Shown here: positions 27,099-35,972 of the stretch, piece after piece
How positions within the stretch are numbered: position 1 is the stretch's first letter
Layout: the number at the start of each line of letters is the position of its first letter
Assembly (NCBI RefSeq): GCF_900129725.1
Contig: NZ_FQWQ01000006.1
Coordinates: forward strand, 538,151 to 602,150
Length of the DNA: 64,000 bases
Reading direction: 5' to 3'
Origin: Chryseolinea serpens
GTDB taxonomy: Bacteria; Bacteroidota; Bacteroidia; Cytophagales; Cyclobacteriaceae
Translations under genes and position numbers: made by a program
Notes under the pieces: generated by a model
What the model was told of the DNA's origin: nothing
The model's database searches: none
The model's input: only the letters and a program-made list of their open reading frames with translations

Positions 27099-27611
27099 TC
27101 AGGCCTTGCGGGTTTCCTGATCCAACATTTTCAGAAGCGTCGGCATCCGGAAAGGACCATGCATGCGGCGGACATTTTCGGCTGCGACTTCCACACGCAT
27201 GCCGACGGCACTGACAAACAGAGGGTTCTTGCTCTGCCGTGTAACGGTCACCACATGGCGCGCGTTGTCGTGAAACGAAGTTTTGGCCACACCCACTACC
27301 GCTATTTTTTGGTCGAGGGCTTCGTAAAGGTGTGCGCCCAACCCAGGTTTGCCATCGTCATTGAGATAAACATAGCCGTCGACGATGAGGGTGTCGATCG
27401 TAGTTATATCGAAGAGGGCCAGCAAGGCGAGAATGCAGGGCAGTTCGCGTTTATAAAAATTCCCCGGCTCATAAGGTAATACCGCGTTTACGACAACCGA
27501 CTTGATGTCGAGTGGCGCGTCATCCGTCCAGTCCCGGAACTGCAAGCCGACGGCCTTTGCGTGTTCGTCGCGATAGTAAACGTCGATGGCGAGCTTCAGA
27601 CCGGATAGCAT
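27099..27611 (-). CDS. nfi: endonuclease V family protein, short form
   Basis: Predicted deoxyinosine-specific repair nuclease, or inosine RNA nuclease. It is 170 aa, shorter than E. coli EndoV (223). Core residues are kept: Asp10 (LAIDVYY), Glu56 in PYEPGNFYKRELP, and Asp78 in LIVDGYVYL, followed by GLGAHLYEALDQKIAVVGVAK. The C-terminal catalytic His of the usual family tail is not evident. The N-terminal part before Asp10 is minimal. It lies upstream of the threonine dehydratase gene, with 86 bp between coding regions. Confidence 0.82.
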   Translation of the reverse strand: MLSGLKLAIDVYYRDEHAKAVGLQFRDWTDDAPLDIKSVVVNAVLPYEPGNFYKRELPCILALLALFDITTIDTLIVDGYVYLNDDGKPGLGAHLYEALDQKIAVVGVAKTSFHDNARHVVTVTRQSKNPLFVSAVGMRVEVAAENVRRMHGPFRMPTLLKMLDQETRKA

Positions 27612-27647
27612 GGTTGGTAATTTATTCGCGGCGTTCTTAGAAACAAA

Positions 27648-27673
27648 AAGAGCTGCCTGAAAAAGCAGCTCTT
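27648..27673 (-). terminator. Rho-independent terminator of the MORN-like gene
   Basis: AAGAGCTGC/GCAGCTCTT, a perfect 9-bp stem with an 8-nt loop, followed by TTTG on the minus strand, 29 bp after the stop at 27702. Confidence 0.85.
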
Positions 27674-27701
27674 CTGTGAAAGGAGATATTTTCTGAGGCT
27701 A

Positions 27702-28532
27702 TTATTTTGCCATTTTATTGTTCCGGTAGATCTCTTTGCCCTTGTCGTTCCACTCGGCTTTCACATAGGGCTGAACCGATTCATCGAAGGGTTCTTTTGG
27801 ATAGGCAATGATCTTTTTGCGTTTGCCGTTGGAATAGAACTCGGTCCAGTCGCCCACCTTCTCATCCCACTGGTATTCGCCTTGCACGGCCAGTTGACCA
27901 TTTTCGTGGAAGAAATAGTAAAAGCCTTCCTTCTCACCGAATTCGATCGGCGTCATTTCTTTCATGCGCTTGCGCTCTGTGGGGTCGTAGTAGCTCACCA
28001 GCGACTCTTTGGGCCAGCCGTGATAATATTTGTCTTTGTCCAGCAAGGTGCTGTCGCGGCTGTTGTAGCGCATCCAGCGGCCGTGGCGGGTGCCTTTGTA
28101 GAAGATCCCTTTCTCCACTACCGTTTCGCCCACGCGTTTTTCATAAGGTCCGTGTAAAAGCACACCTTTCGTGGGATCGAAAGTGGAAGTTTTTCTGATC
28201 TCACGCCGCGTGTAGTCATACCAGAAAATATCGCGCACGAACGTCTGCGGTTTTTCAGATTTTTTCAGATAATAAAAAAGCTCGTACGTAATGCGGTCGC
28301 CTACGCCCTTGCGGGTGAAACCTTTCTTGGTTTTGATGCCATAGAAAACCTTCTTTTTTGGTTTTTTCTTTTTGGTGGTGTTAACGGGTTCTTCTTCCTT
28401 TTGGAAATCCAGGCTGGCGGGCGTGTCGATGGTGAAACGCTGCTCTTGCGGTTCCTGAGGCTCGTCCTGGGCCCAGCTCACGAGGGGAAGGACGGGCAGG
28501 ATCAGCAACGATATTTTCCGTAAGAAATGCAT
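27702..28532 (-). CDS. exported MORN/YwqK-repeat protein
   Basis: A 276-aa protein with a Sec signal (about 1-21, ending SWAQ). After a Lys-rich linker there are repeated GxYxxGxxxGxWxxY-like units, such as GPYEKR, GIFYKGTRHGRWMRYNS, EGFYYFFHENGQLAVQGEY and GDWTEFYSNGKRKK. These are MORN-variant repeats of the YwqK family, a beta-hairpin scaffold that is common in Bacteroidetes periplasmic or surface proteins. The repeats do not give a biochemical role. It has its own terminator. Confidence 0.82.
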   Translation of the reverse strand: MHFLRKISLLILPVLPLVSWAQDEPQEPQEQRFTIDTPASLDFQKEEEPVNTTKKKKPKKKVFYGIKTKKGFTRKGVGDRITYELFYYLKKSEKPQTFVRDIFWYDYTRREIRKTSTFDPTKGVLLHGPYEKRVGETVVEKGIFYKGTRHGRWMRYNSRDSTLLDKDKYYHGWPKESLVSYYDPTERKRMKEMTPIEFGEKEGFYYFFHENGQLAVQGEYQWDEKVGDWTEFYSNGKRKKIIAYPKEPFDESVQPYVKAEWNDKGKEIYRNNKMAK

Positions 28533-28576
28533 AGAAAAACTTAACGTACCGGCTTTAGTTGATATTGTAAAAATAA

Positions 28577-28612
28577 CAAACCCTCCGGGCTTTTTGAAAT
28601 CCGGAGGGTTTG
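28577..28612 (-). terminator. Rho-independent terminator of htpG
   Basis: CAAACCCTCCGG/CCGGAGGGTTTG, a perfect 12-bp stem with a 12-nt loop, followed by TTATTTTTAC on the minus strand, 22 bp after the htpG stop. Confidence 0.85.
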
Positions 28613-28634
28613 AATGCTGGCGCGCTCGCCGATT

Positions 28635-30542
28635 TTACGAAACCATTTCCACGCTGCGGCGGATAAAGTTGGTGAGGTCGGCGCCCGTGAGCATGTTCTG
28701 CGAAAGCAGGGCCAGGTCGTAAGCCTGTTTGGCCAACCTGTTTTTGTCTTCCTCGCTTCCGGCTTTCAATATTTTCTGGACGATCGGGTGATTGGCATTC
28801 ACGGCCACGTTATAGTTGTCGGGCATGTTGCCCATAAACGCATAGCCACCGCCGCCACCCAGTTTGGCCATGTCTTTCATGCGGCGCATAAATTCGCTCA
28901 TGGTGATCACCACGGGCAGATCCTGCGGCGAGAGCGACTCCACGGCCACGGTCATGGTCTTGCTGTTGATCGCTTTTTCGAACACCGTCTTCACGGCCTG
29001 TTGCTCGTCTGCGCTCAATACGCTCTCCATTTTCTCGTCCTTGTCGATCAGCTTGTCGGCCGTTTCGCTGTCCACGCGTTTGATCTGTACTTTCTCCAGC
29101 TTCTGTTCGAGTGTGTTGATGAAGTGATTGTCGAGCACACCGTCCAGCAGCAACACATCATAGGCTTTTGCTTTGGCCGCCTGGATGAAGCTGTCTTGCT
29201 TGCCGGGATCGGAAGCGTAGACGTAGATCACGTTCCCGTCTTTGTCGGTTTGCGTAGCAGCGACTTTCTCCTTGTATTCTTCAAACGTGAAATACTGACG
29301 GTCCACATTTTTCAACAGGGTGAAGTCTTTGGCGCGGTCATAGAACTTTTCGTCGCTGATGATGCCGTACTTCACAAAGATGTTGATGTCGTCCCATTTC
29401 TTTTCGAAATCCTTGCGGTCTTTCTTATACAGTTCCGAAAGCTTGTCGGCAACTTTTTTGGTGATGTGCTGGCTGATCTTCTTCACGTTGGCATCGCTTT
29501 GCAGATAGCTGCGCGACACGTTCAGCGGGATGTCGGGCGAATCCAACACGCCGTGCAACATCATGAGGAAATCGGGGACCACGTCCTTCACTTCGTCGGT
29601 GATGAACACCTGGCGGGAGTAAAGCTGGATCTTATTTTTCTGCATCTCGAAGTCGTTCTTCACTTTGGGGAAGTAAAGCACGCCCGTGAGGTTGAAAGGA
29701 TAGTCCACGTTCAGGTGGATCCAGAACAGCGGGTCTTCCGAGAAAGGATACAGCTCTTTGTAGAATGCAAGATAGTCCTCGTCCTTCAGCTCGCTCGGAG
29801 ATTTCACCCAAAGCGGTGCGGGATTGTTGATGATCCGGTCTACTGTAACACTTTTATATTTCGGCTTGCCTTCGGCGTCTACGCCATCGTCTTCCTGTTC
29901 CTGGGTGGTGCCGAATCTGATCTCTACGGGAAGGAACTTGCAATATTTGTCGAGGATGCCTTTCAATTTCCATTCGTCCAAAAATTCCTCAGAGTCGGCG
30001 TTGATGTGGAGGATCACATCCGTTCCACGCTCCCCTTTGGTAGCGGCCGACAACTCAAACTCTGTGGAGCCATCGCAGATCCAGCGGGCCGCTTCATTTT
30101 CTTCGGCTGTGAACGAACGCGAGATGATCTCCACCTGGTCGGCCACCATAAAGGCGGAATAAAAGCCCAACCCGAACTTGCCGATAATGTCTTTGGCGTC
30201 GGTCTTGTCTTTAAATTTCTCCACAAACTCGGCGGCGCCGGAGAAAGCAATCTGGTTGATGTATTTTTTGATCTCCTCGCCCGTCATCCCGAGGCCTTTG
30301 TCGCTCACGGTGATGGTCTTTTTCTCCTTGTCGAAGCTTACCTCGATTTTGAGGTCGCCCAGTTCGCCGGTAAATTCCCCGAGGGAAGCGAGCTTTTTCA
30401 GCTTTTGGGTGGCGTCCACGGCGTTGCTCACGAGCTCGCGGAGGAAGATTTCGTGGTCGGAGTAAAGAAATTTCTTGATGATGGGGAAAATGTTCTCGGT
30501 GTGGATCGAGATCGTGCCTTTTTCTTCGGTTACGGCTGCCAT
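28635..30542 (-). CDS. htpG: chaperone protein HtpG (Hsp90)
   Basis: ATP-dependent Hsp90 chaperone in the cytoplasm. The GHKL ATPase domain has FLRELVSNAVDATQK (catalytic Glu, adenine-binding Asn), VSDKGLGMTGEEI and GKFGLGFYSAFMV. Middle and C-terminal dimerisation domains follow; no mitochondrial or ER signals. Length of 635 aa is normal. It is preceded by DUF4293 (same strand) with a terminator in between, so it is a single-gene unit. A long open frame on the opposite strand is a codon-bias shadow. Confidence 0.98.
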   Translation of the reverse strand: MAAVTEEKGTISIHTENIFPIIKKFLYSDHEIFLRELVSNAVDATQKLKKLASLGEFTGELGDLKIEVSFDKEKKTITVSDKGLGMTGEEIKKYINQIAFSGAAEFVEKFKDKTDAKDIIGKFGLGFYSAFMVADQVEIISRSFTAEENEAARWICDGSTEFELSAATKGERGTDVILHINADSEEFLDEWKLKGILDKYCKFLPVEIRFGTTQEQEDDGVDAEGKPKYKSVTVDRIINNPAPLWVKSPSELKDEDYLAFYKELYPFSEDPLFWIHLNVDYPFNLTGVLYFPKVKNDFEMQKNKIQLYSRQVFITDEVKDVVPDFLMMLHGVLDSPDIPLNVSRSYLQSDANVKKISQHITKKVADKLSELYKKDRKDFEKKWDDINIFVKYGIISDEKFYDRAKDFTLLKNVDRQYFTFEEYKEKVAATQTDKDGNVIYVYASDPGKQDSFIQAAKAKAYDVLLLDGVLDNHFINTLEQKLEKVQIKRVDSETADKLIDKDEKMESVLSADEQQAVKTVFEKAINSKTMTVAVESLSPQDLPVVITMSEFMRRMKDMAKLGGGGGYAFMGNMPDNYNVAVNANHPIVQKILKAGSEEDKNRLAKQAYDLALLSQNMLTGADLTNFIRRSVEMVS

Positions 30543-30593
30543 ATGTTCAGTTTTTTCGGTTATAGGATATGCGTGATCAATAAATAATAAAAA

Positions 30594-30614
30594 ATCCCTG
30601 TGGTCGACAGGGAT
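30594..30614 (-). terminator. Rho-independent terminator of the DUF4293 gene
   Basis: ATCCCTGT/ACAGGGAT, a perfect 8-bp stem with loop of 5 nt, followed by TTTTTATTATT on the minus strand, about 40 bp after the stop. Confidence 0.85.
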
Positions 30615-30656
30615 GACAAAATTTGTTCCAGCGTGCTGGCGTGACAGGTTGTCAGC

Positions 30657-31109
30657 CTACCGCAGGCGGTCCGAATCGCGCACCAGTCGCTCATCCTTCC
30701 GGATAAAGAAATTGGCGACCAGGTTGCAGATCACGGCCAGGCCCGGAAGCCACATCCCCAACCCATAGCCACCCCCTGCCTCATTGGCCTTGATCAGGTT
30801 CGTAGCAAACCAAACCGACGAGATAATGGTGGCAGCCATGAAAAGGGAGTTCAGCGCACCCAGCTTAATTTGTGTGAGCCGGTTCTTGAATTTTGTGATC
30901 TCGATAAACGCCACCGTGGCCGATGCCACCGCCAACACGGCCGTGAGTGAATAGGGATTGTATTGATAAACGCCACCTTTCAAATAATAGAACGCTGTGA
31001 GCACGTGAAGCTCTCCGTTTTGTTCGAGTGTCCAGACGGGAAAGACCGTGCTGGAGAGTAATGAAAGGACAGCGATCGCCAGAAATACCGTTTGAATTCT
31101 TTGCCACAT
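30657..31109 (-). CDS. DUF4293 family membrane protein
   Basis: A 150-aa protein with four predicted membrane helices. The opening MWQRIQTVFLAIAVLSLLSS and the closing NFFIRKDERLVRDSDRLR are the hallmarks of the DUF4293 family, found almost only in Bacteroidetes. No catalytic residues are apparent and the function is unknown. It is divergent from the thiolase gene and followed by a terminator. Confidence 0.87.
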   Translation of the reverse strand: MWQRIQTVFLAIAVLSLLSSTVFPVWTLEQNGELHVLTAFYYLKGGVYQYNPYSLTAVLAVASATVAFIEITKFKNRLTQIKLGALNSLFMAATIISSVWFATNLIKANEAGGGYGLGMWLPGLAVICNLVANFFIRKDERLVRDSDRLR

Positions 31110-31196
31110 AGGTGCGTTACTTTAACTTGGGGGCAAAGTAAATAAATTTCGCGGTGTAAATCGCCCGGAAATTTTGGCGACTACGCGATCCAGAAA

Positions 31197-32399
31197 ATGA
31201 CTTCCGCCTACATCATCGACATCCTCCGCACCCCCATTGGCAAGTATGCCGGAACGTTGGCGTCCGTGCGTCCCGACGACCTGGCGGCCCACGTCATCCG
31301 CAAGCTGCTGGAACGCAACCCGGCCATAGACCCCAAACAAATTGAAGACGTGATCTTCGGCGCCGCCAACCAGGCCGGCGAAGACAACCGGAACGTGGCG
31401 CGCATGGCCCTGCTGTTGGCGGGTCTGCCCGTCGAAGTGGGGGGCGTCACGGTGAACCGTCTGTGTGCGTCCGGCCTCCAGGCCATCATGGATGCCAGCC
31501 GCGCCGCGTTGGCGGGCGATGGGGAGATCTTTATCGCCGGCGGTGTGGAAAGCATGAGCCGCGCACCCTATGTCATGGCCAAACCCGGCGAAGCCTTTGC
31601 ACGCAAACCCGAAATGTTCGACACCACCCTGGGCTGGCGGTTTTTGAACGACCAACTGGCCGCGCTGTATTATCCCTATTCCATGGGCGAGACGGCCGAA
31701 AATGTGGCCGCCACCTGGAAGATCACCCGCGAAGCACAGGACGAATTTGCCTTTCAATCCCAAAAGAAATATGCCGCCGCTCACGAGACCGGAAAATTCA
31801 AAGACGAACTGGTGGGCGTGACCATTCAGAAATCCAAAGACGAATTTTTGCTTTTCGAAAAAGACGAACACCCCCGTCTCACCACCCCGCAAAAACTCGC
31901 GACACTGAAACCTGCTTTTAAAGATGGAGGCACGGTAACGGCCGGCAATTCATCGGGCATAAACGATGGGGCCGCGGCTTGCCTGGTGGCGAGCGAGACA
32001 GCCGTGAAGCGTCTTCACCTGGCGCCTATGGCACGGGTTGTTTCCATGGCTGTGGCGGGTGTCGACCCTGCTTACATGGGAATGGGGCCCGTGCCGGCGG
32101 TGCAAAAGGCGTTGAAACGTGCGGGGCTTTCTATAAAAGATATTGGATTGGTGGAGTTGAATGAAGCCTTTGCTTCGCAATCGCTGGCGTGTATCGGTGA
32201 TCTCGGGATCGATCCGGACAAGGTCAACGTGAATGGCGGCGCTATTGCGTTGGGACATCCGCTGGGGTGCAGCGGGGTGCGCATCAGCGCGACGTTGCTG
32301 CACGAGATGCGGAGGCGAGGAATCCGGTATGGATTGGCGACCATGTGCATTGGAGTGGGGCAGGGGGCGGCCGTGATTTACGAAAGCATCAAAAGTTAA
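31197..32399 (+). CDS. acetyl-CoA acyltransferase (thiolase)
   Basis: Degradative-type thiolase, cleaving 3-oxoacyl-CoA or 3-oxoadipyl-CoA. At 400 aa it has the nucleophilic Cys90 in NRLCASGLQAI, the GGAIALGHPLGCSG box with catalytic His, and the C-terminal CIGVGQG Cys. The overall sequence, including GAANQAGEDNRNVARMALLLAGLP, is closest to the PcaF-like group; the exact substrate is not determinable. No beta-oxidation partner is adjacent. A 22-bp inverted-repeat element follows. Confidence 0.92.
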   Translation: MTSAYIIDILRTPIGKYAGTLASVRPDDLAAHVIRKLLERNPAIDPKQIEDVIFGAANQAGEDNRNVARMALLLAGLPVEVGGVTVNRLCASGLQAIMDASRAALAGDGEIFIAGGVESMSRAPYVMAKPGEAFARKPEMFDTTLGWRFLNDQLAALYYPYSMGETAENVAATWKITREAQDEFAFQSQKKYAAAHETGKFKDELVGVTIQKSKDEFLLFEKDEHPRLTTPQKLATLKPAFKDGGTVTAGNSSGINDGAAACLVASETAVKRLHLAPMARVVSMAVAGVDPAYMGMGPVPAVQKALKRAGLSIKDIGLVELNEAFASQSLACIGDLGIDPDKVNVNGGAIALGHPLGCSGVRISATLLHEMRRRGIRYGLATMCIGVGQGAAVIYESIKS

Positions 32400-32405
32400 A
32401 CCGCC

Positions 32406-32514
32406 CACCTTCGCTAAAGCTTCGGCGGGCAAGCAAGGTTAGGCACAAAGGAGCATTGCGTTTATCTTTGCGCCTCCGCGTCTTTCCTTGGTCGCCGAAG
32501 CTTTAGCGAAGGTG
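32406..32514. repeat. 22-bp perfect inverted repeat enclosing a -7 box
   Basis: Arm 1 (32406-32427) and arm 2 (32493-32514) are exact reverse complements over 22 bp, beginning CACCTTCGCTAAAGC in arm 1. The 65-bp interval contains a second pair of related segments (GGCACAAAG at 32442 and CTTTGCGCC at 32466). It lies between the thiolase stop and the truA start. It looks like a REP/MITE-type element, and it supplies the likely truA promoter. Confidence 0.75.
32463..32470 (+). promoter_or_regulatory. -7 box inside the inverted repeat, probable truA promoter
   Basis: TATCTTTG, a perfect TAnnTTTG match, 61 bp before the truA ATG. The -33 position has only TTA at 32439. The second repeat arm would be in the 5' leader. 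Confidence 0.5.
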
Positions 32515-32530
32515 ACGCGGTTCCACAACA

Positions 32531-33286
32531 ATGCGCTACTTCTTCGAAATCGCCTACAACGGCAAGAACTACGCCGGCTGGCAAAGCCAGGCCAACGCCA
32601 CCGGCATCCAAACCGTGGTGGAAGACGCGCTTTCCAAACTCCTCCGCACCCCCATCCGGATCGTGGGAAGTGGAAGAACCGACACCGGCGTGCACTGCGA
32701 GCAACAATTCTTTCACTGCGATCTCGAAAAACTTCCCTTCGACTATGCCACGCTGCTCCAAAAACTCAACTCATTCCTCCCCAGGGATGTGGCCATTCCA
32801 TCCATCCGCCGGGTGAAAGACGACGCCAGCGCGCGCTACGACGCGGTGGAGCGCACCTACCATTACCGGATCACCCGCAAAAAAAACCCTTTCAAGGAGG
32901 GCCTGGCATGGCATTATTTTAAGACTGCCGATGTTCAAACCATGAACAGTGCAGCTGCGTTATTACTGGGCGAGCACGATTTTGAATGTTTTAGCAAAGT
33001 AAAAACGGATGTAAATCACTTTCTTTGCGACATTAAAAAAGCAGCCTGGCGCGAAGAAGGCGATTTGCTGGAGTTCACCATCACCGCCAACCGCTTCCTC
33101 CGGGGAATGGTGCGCGCCGTGGTCGGCACCCTGCTGGACGTGGGGACCGGTAAAACATCGCTGAAGGAATTTCAGGCCATCATCCAGAGCCGCGATCGTA
33201 AAAAGGCCGGCGCCAATGTTCCTCCGTATGGTTTGTATCTGTCGAAGGTAAAATATCCGCCTTCGGTTTTTGTAAAAGAATCTTAA
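32531..33286 (+). CDS. truA: tRNA pseudouridine(38-40) synthase
   Basis: Modifies uridines 38-40 in the anticodon arm of many tRNAs. The catalytic Asp51 is in GSGRTDTGVH, the TruA signature. The N-terminal YFFEIAYNGKNYAGWQ and the C-terminal FLRGMVRAVVGTLLDVG are also family blocks. Length of 251 aa is typical. The ABC transporter gene begins 8 bp downstream with GTG, indicating an operon. Confidence 0.96.
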   Translation: MRYFFEIAYNGKNYAGWQSQANATGIQTVVEDALSKLLRTPIRIVGSGRTDTGVHCEQQFFHCDLEKLPFDYATLLQKLNSFLPRDVAIPSIRRVKDDASARYDAVERTYHYRITRKKNPFKEGLAWHYFKTADVQTMNSAAALLLGEHDFECFSKVKTDVNHFLCDIKKAAWREEGDLLEFTITANRFLRGMVRAVVGTLLDVGTGKTSLKEFQAIIQSRDRKKAGANVPPYGLYLSKVKYPPSVFVKES

Positions 33287-33294
33287 CGCCACCC

Positions 33295-35067
33295 GTGGAG
33301 AAAGAAAAAGTAAGTAGCGGCAATATCATCGACTGGTCGGTGCTCTCGCGCCTGATGAAATTTGTAACCCCGTACCGCTGGCGGTTTATTGTCGTGATCG
33401 TCCTCACCGTCGTGCTCGGCTTGCTCGCCCCTACACGACCCTTCCTCATCCAATATACCCTTGACAACGATGTGGCCTTCGGCGACTATGCCGGCATGGT
33501 GAACATGATGTGGATCCTGCTGGGCCTCCTGGTCTTCCAATCCATCGCACAATACATCCACACCTACATTTCGGGTTGGCTCGGCCAACAAGTCATCCGC
33601 GATATTCGCGCCCGGCTCTATGAACACATCATCAGCCTTCGACTCACCTTTTTTGATAAAACACCCATCGGCCGGCTTGTCACCCGCACCATCTCCGATG
33701 TGGAAACGCTCGCCGATGTTTTCAGCGAAGGTCTCGCCGCCATGGTGGGCGACTTGCTGCAGATCGTTTTCATTCTGGCTTTCATGTTCTACCAGGATTG
33801 GCGCCTGGCCCTGCTCAGCTTGTCGACCATACCCCTGTTGCTCATCAGCACCTACGTATTCAAGGAAAAAATCAAAGTGGCGTTCAATGATGTGCGCAAC
33901 GCCGTGGCCAACCTCAACACCTTTGTACAGGAACATATCACGGGCATGAACATCGTCCAGATCTTTGGCAGTGAAAAGATCGAGTTCGAAAAGTTCAAGG
34001 AGATCAACGAAGAGCATCAACAGGCCAACCTCCGTTCGGTGTTGTATTATTCGATCTACTACCCCGTAGCCGAGATCATTGCCGCAGCCGGCATTGGTTT
34101 GCTGGTATGGTATGGCGCGAAGGGTATCATTAATTATGAGCAGACCGGGCTCACCATCGGCAAGCTCGTAGCCTTTATCATGTACATCCAAATGTTCTTC
34201 CGTCCCATCCGGATGATTGCCGATCGATACAATACCCTGCAAATGGGTATCGTGAGTTCGTCGCGCATCATGAACTTGTTGGATGCCACCGAGCACGTGC
34301 AGGAAAACGGCGAGATCAAACCCACCCGAATTCAGGGCGCGGTGAAGTTCGAGCACGTGTGGTTTGCGTATAACGACGCCAACTATGTTCTAAAAGACAT
34401 CACCCTCGACATCCAGCCCGGCGAAACCGTAGCCATTGTGGGCGCAACCGGGGCAGGGAAATCGTCGATCATCAATTTGCTGAACCGGTTCTATGAGATC
34501 AACCGCGGCTCCATCCAGGTGGATGGCATTGACATCAAAGCCTATGAACTGGGATCGCTCCGCAAAAACATCGGCGTCGTTTTGCAGGACGTGTTCCTTT
34601 TCTCCGATACCATTTTCAACAACATCACCCTCGACCACCCGGAGGTAACGGAGGATATGGTTTGGCATGCCGCCGACCTGGTGGGCGCCCGCAAATTCAT
34701 CGACCGCCTGCCCGGAAAACTGGGCTACAACGTGATGGAACGCGGGGCAACCCTCAGCGTAGGGCAACGGCAATTAATTTCATTTATCCGGGCCATGGTC
34801 TACGATCCCCGGATTCTGATCCTGGACGAAGCCACTTCCTCGGTCGACAGCGAAACGGAGGAAATGATCCAGCAGGCCATCGGGAAAATGATGAAAGACC
34901 GCACCTCCATTGTCATCGCCCACCGCCTCTCCACGATCCAGAAAGCCGATAAGATCATTGTGCTCGACCACGGCGAAATCAAGGAAATCGGGCGTCACGA
35001 AGACCTGCTTTTACAGGAGGGTTATTATGCCCAGCTCCACAGGATGCAGTATAAGGAGTTTGTTTGA
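33295..35067 (+). CDS. ABC exporter half-transporter (MdlB-like)
   Basis: A 590-aa fused membrane-ATPase protein: six transmembrane helices (about 30-320) then an ATPase with Walker A GATGAGKSSI (about 384), signature LSVGQRQL, Walker B ILILDEATS and the H-loop VIAHRLST. The signature reads LSVGQ instead of LSGGQ, as in E. coli MdlB, so it may work with a different partner or as a homodimer. The start is GTG, 8 bp after truA. A second exporter of the same type is at 37.8 kb and has a canonical signature; whether the two interact is unknown. Confidence 0.92.
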   Translation: MEKEKVSSGNIIDWSVLSRLMKFVTPYRWRFIVVIVLTVVLGLLAPTRPFLIQYTLDNDVAFGDYAGMVNMMWILLGLLVFQSIAQYIHTYISGWLGQQVIRDIRARLYEHIISLRLTFFDKTPIGRLVTRTISDVETLADVFSEGLAAMVGDLLQIVFILAFMFYQDWRLALLSLSTIPLLLISTYVFKEKIKVAFNDVRNAVANLNTFVQEHITGMNIVQIFGSEKIEFEKFKEINEEHQQANLRSVLYYSIYYPVAEIIAAAGIGLLVWYGAKGIINYEQTGLTIGKLVAFIMYIQMFFRPIRMIADRYNTLQMGIVSSSRIMNLLDATEHVQENGEIKPTRIQGAVKFEHVWFAYNDANYVLKDITLDIQPGETVAIVGATGAGKSSIINLLNRFYEINRGSIQVDGIDIKAYELGSLRKNIGVVLQDVFLFSDTIFNNITLDHPEVTEDMVWHAADLVGARKFIDRLPGKLGYNVMERGATLSVGQRQLISFIRAMVYDPRILILDEATSSVDSETEEMIQQAIGKMMKDRTSIVIAHRLSTIQKADKIIVLDHGEIKEIGRHEDLLLQEGYYAQLHRMQYKEFV

Positions 35068-35121
35068 AGCTGGCATCGGCGCAATAAACGTTTGAAGTCC
35101 CTCACTGAAGGACAAAACGTT

Positions 35122-35129
35122 TATATTTG
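35122..35129 (+). promoter_or_regulatory. -7 box for the barrel protein gene
   Basis: TATATTTG, a perfect TAnnTTTG match ending only 6 bp before the ATG at 35136. The predicted transcript would be almost leaderless. Confidence 0.5.
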
Positions 35130-35135
35130 TCCTGA

Positions 35136-35870
35136 ATGCACTTTCAGAAAACGCTCTTCGTTCTGTCATTTTGCCTTTGCGCGATCGCTACCTGTGCGCA
35201 GAAGGCCCGGATCTACAATGGCGGCAAAAGCATGTACACCCGCGAGCGCTACGGCGCCGCCAACAAAGTGAAAGGATCGAAGGCCAAAACGATCTGCCCG
35301 ATCTTCATCACCAGCAAATATCCCTACCAGGGCATCGGCATCAAGCTCGGCGACCCCTTCGCCGTCACCTATAAATACTATTTCAATAAAAGAGTGGCCG
35401 TGGCCGTCGACGTTGGGAAAGCTTCCAGTGGGCTCTACAACCGCTATTTCCGCGAGAAGTTCGACCAGTATGCCGTGCGCGACACGTTTTCCAACAAAGA
35501 GGCCACCATTGAATACTACACCCACAAAGTGTTGGCGGATCTGATCGGCGAAGTAAAATTCCTTTACCACTTCGATGCGTCCAAAGTATCGCAGGGCTTG
35601 CAGTTCTATGTTGGCGCTGGCTGGGAATGGAAGAACACAAAACTGCAATACGACTATACCTACAAAGCCGACGTTTTTTCTCCCGATAAGTTCGGGCGTT
35701 TCACGGAGACGCGATTTACGATGGGGCCTCAGGCCGTTGTTGGTATTGAGTATGCTTACTTTAAGATCCCCATATCGGCGTTCATGGAATTGGAATATTT
35801 TGCCGATGTGCTGGCGGACCCTGGGTGGAGAAGGGCTGAGGGGGGTGTTGGGTTGAGGTATGTGTTTTAG
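35136..35870 (+). CDS. putative outer-membrane beta-barrel protein
   Basis: A 244-aa exported protein with signal peptide (1 to about 21, ending ATCAQK). The mature part alternates hydrophobic and polar residues in many short strands (for example QFYVGAGWEWKN, MGPQAVVGIEYAYFKI) and ends in GVGLRYVF with a terminal Phe, typical of outer-membrane barrels of the OmpA/porin type. No plug or TonB box is visible. Function unknown; it is a stand-alone gene behind the ABC exporter. Confidence 0.72.
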   Translation: MHFQKTLFVLSFCLCAIATCAQKARIYNGGKSMYTRERYGAANKVKGSKAKTICPIFITSKYPYQGIGIKLGDPFAVTYKYYFNKRVAVAVDVGKASSGLYNRYFREKFDQYAVRDTFSNKEATIEYYTHKVLADLIGEVKFLYHFDASKVSQGLQFYVGAGWEWKNTKLQYDYTYKADVFSPDKFGRFTETRFTMGPQAVVGIEYAYFKIPISAFMELEYFADVLADPGWRRAEGGVGLRYVF

Positions 35871-35972
35871 CGGGTATCCTTTAGTTCTGTGATTTTTTAG
35901 AATCCTCCTATACTGCAGTCATTTTGCGGTCGTTTGATTTTACATTCCCGGTCTTTGCGTTCTGAATTTGCC

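Noticed and set aside
28614..30587. 657-codon open frame on the plus strand opposite htpG
   Set aside because: It mirrors htpG exactly, its residues (long His/Val/Phe/Asp-rich runs) have no domain, and it arises from the codon bias of the real gene.
33283..34356. 357-codon minus-strand frame opposite the ABC exporter
   Set aside because: Antisense shadow; the exporter motifs on the plus strand are complete and no domain is seen on the minus strand.
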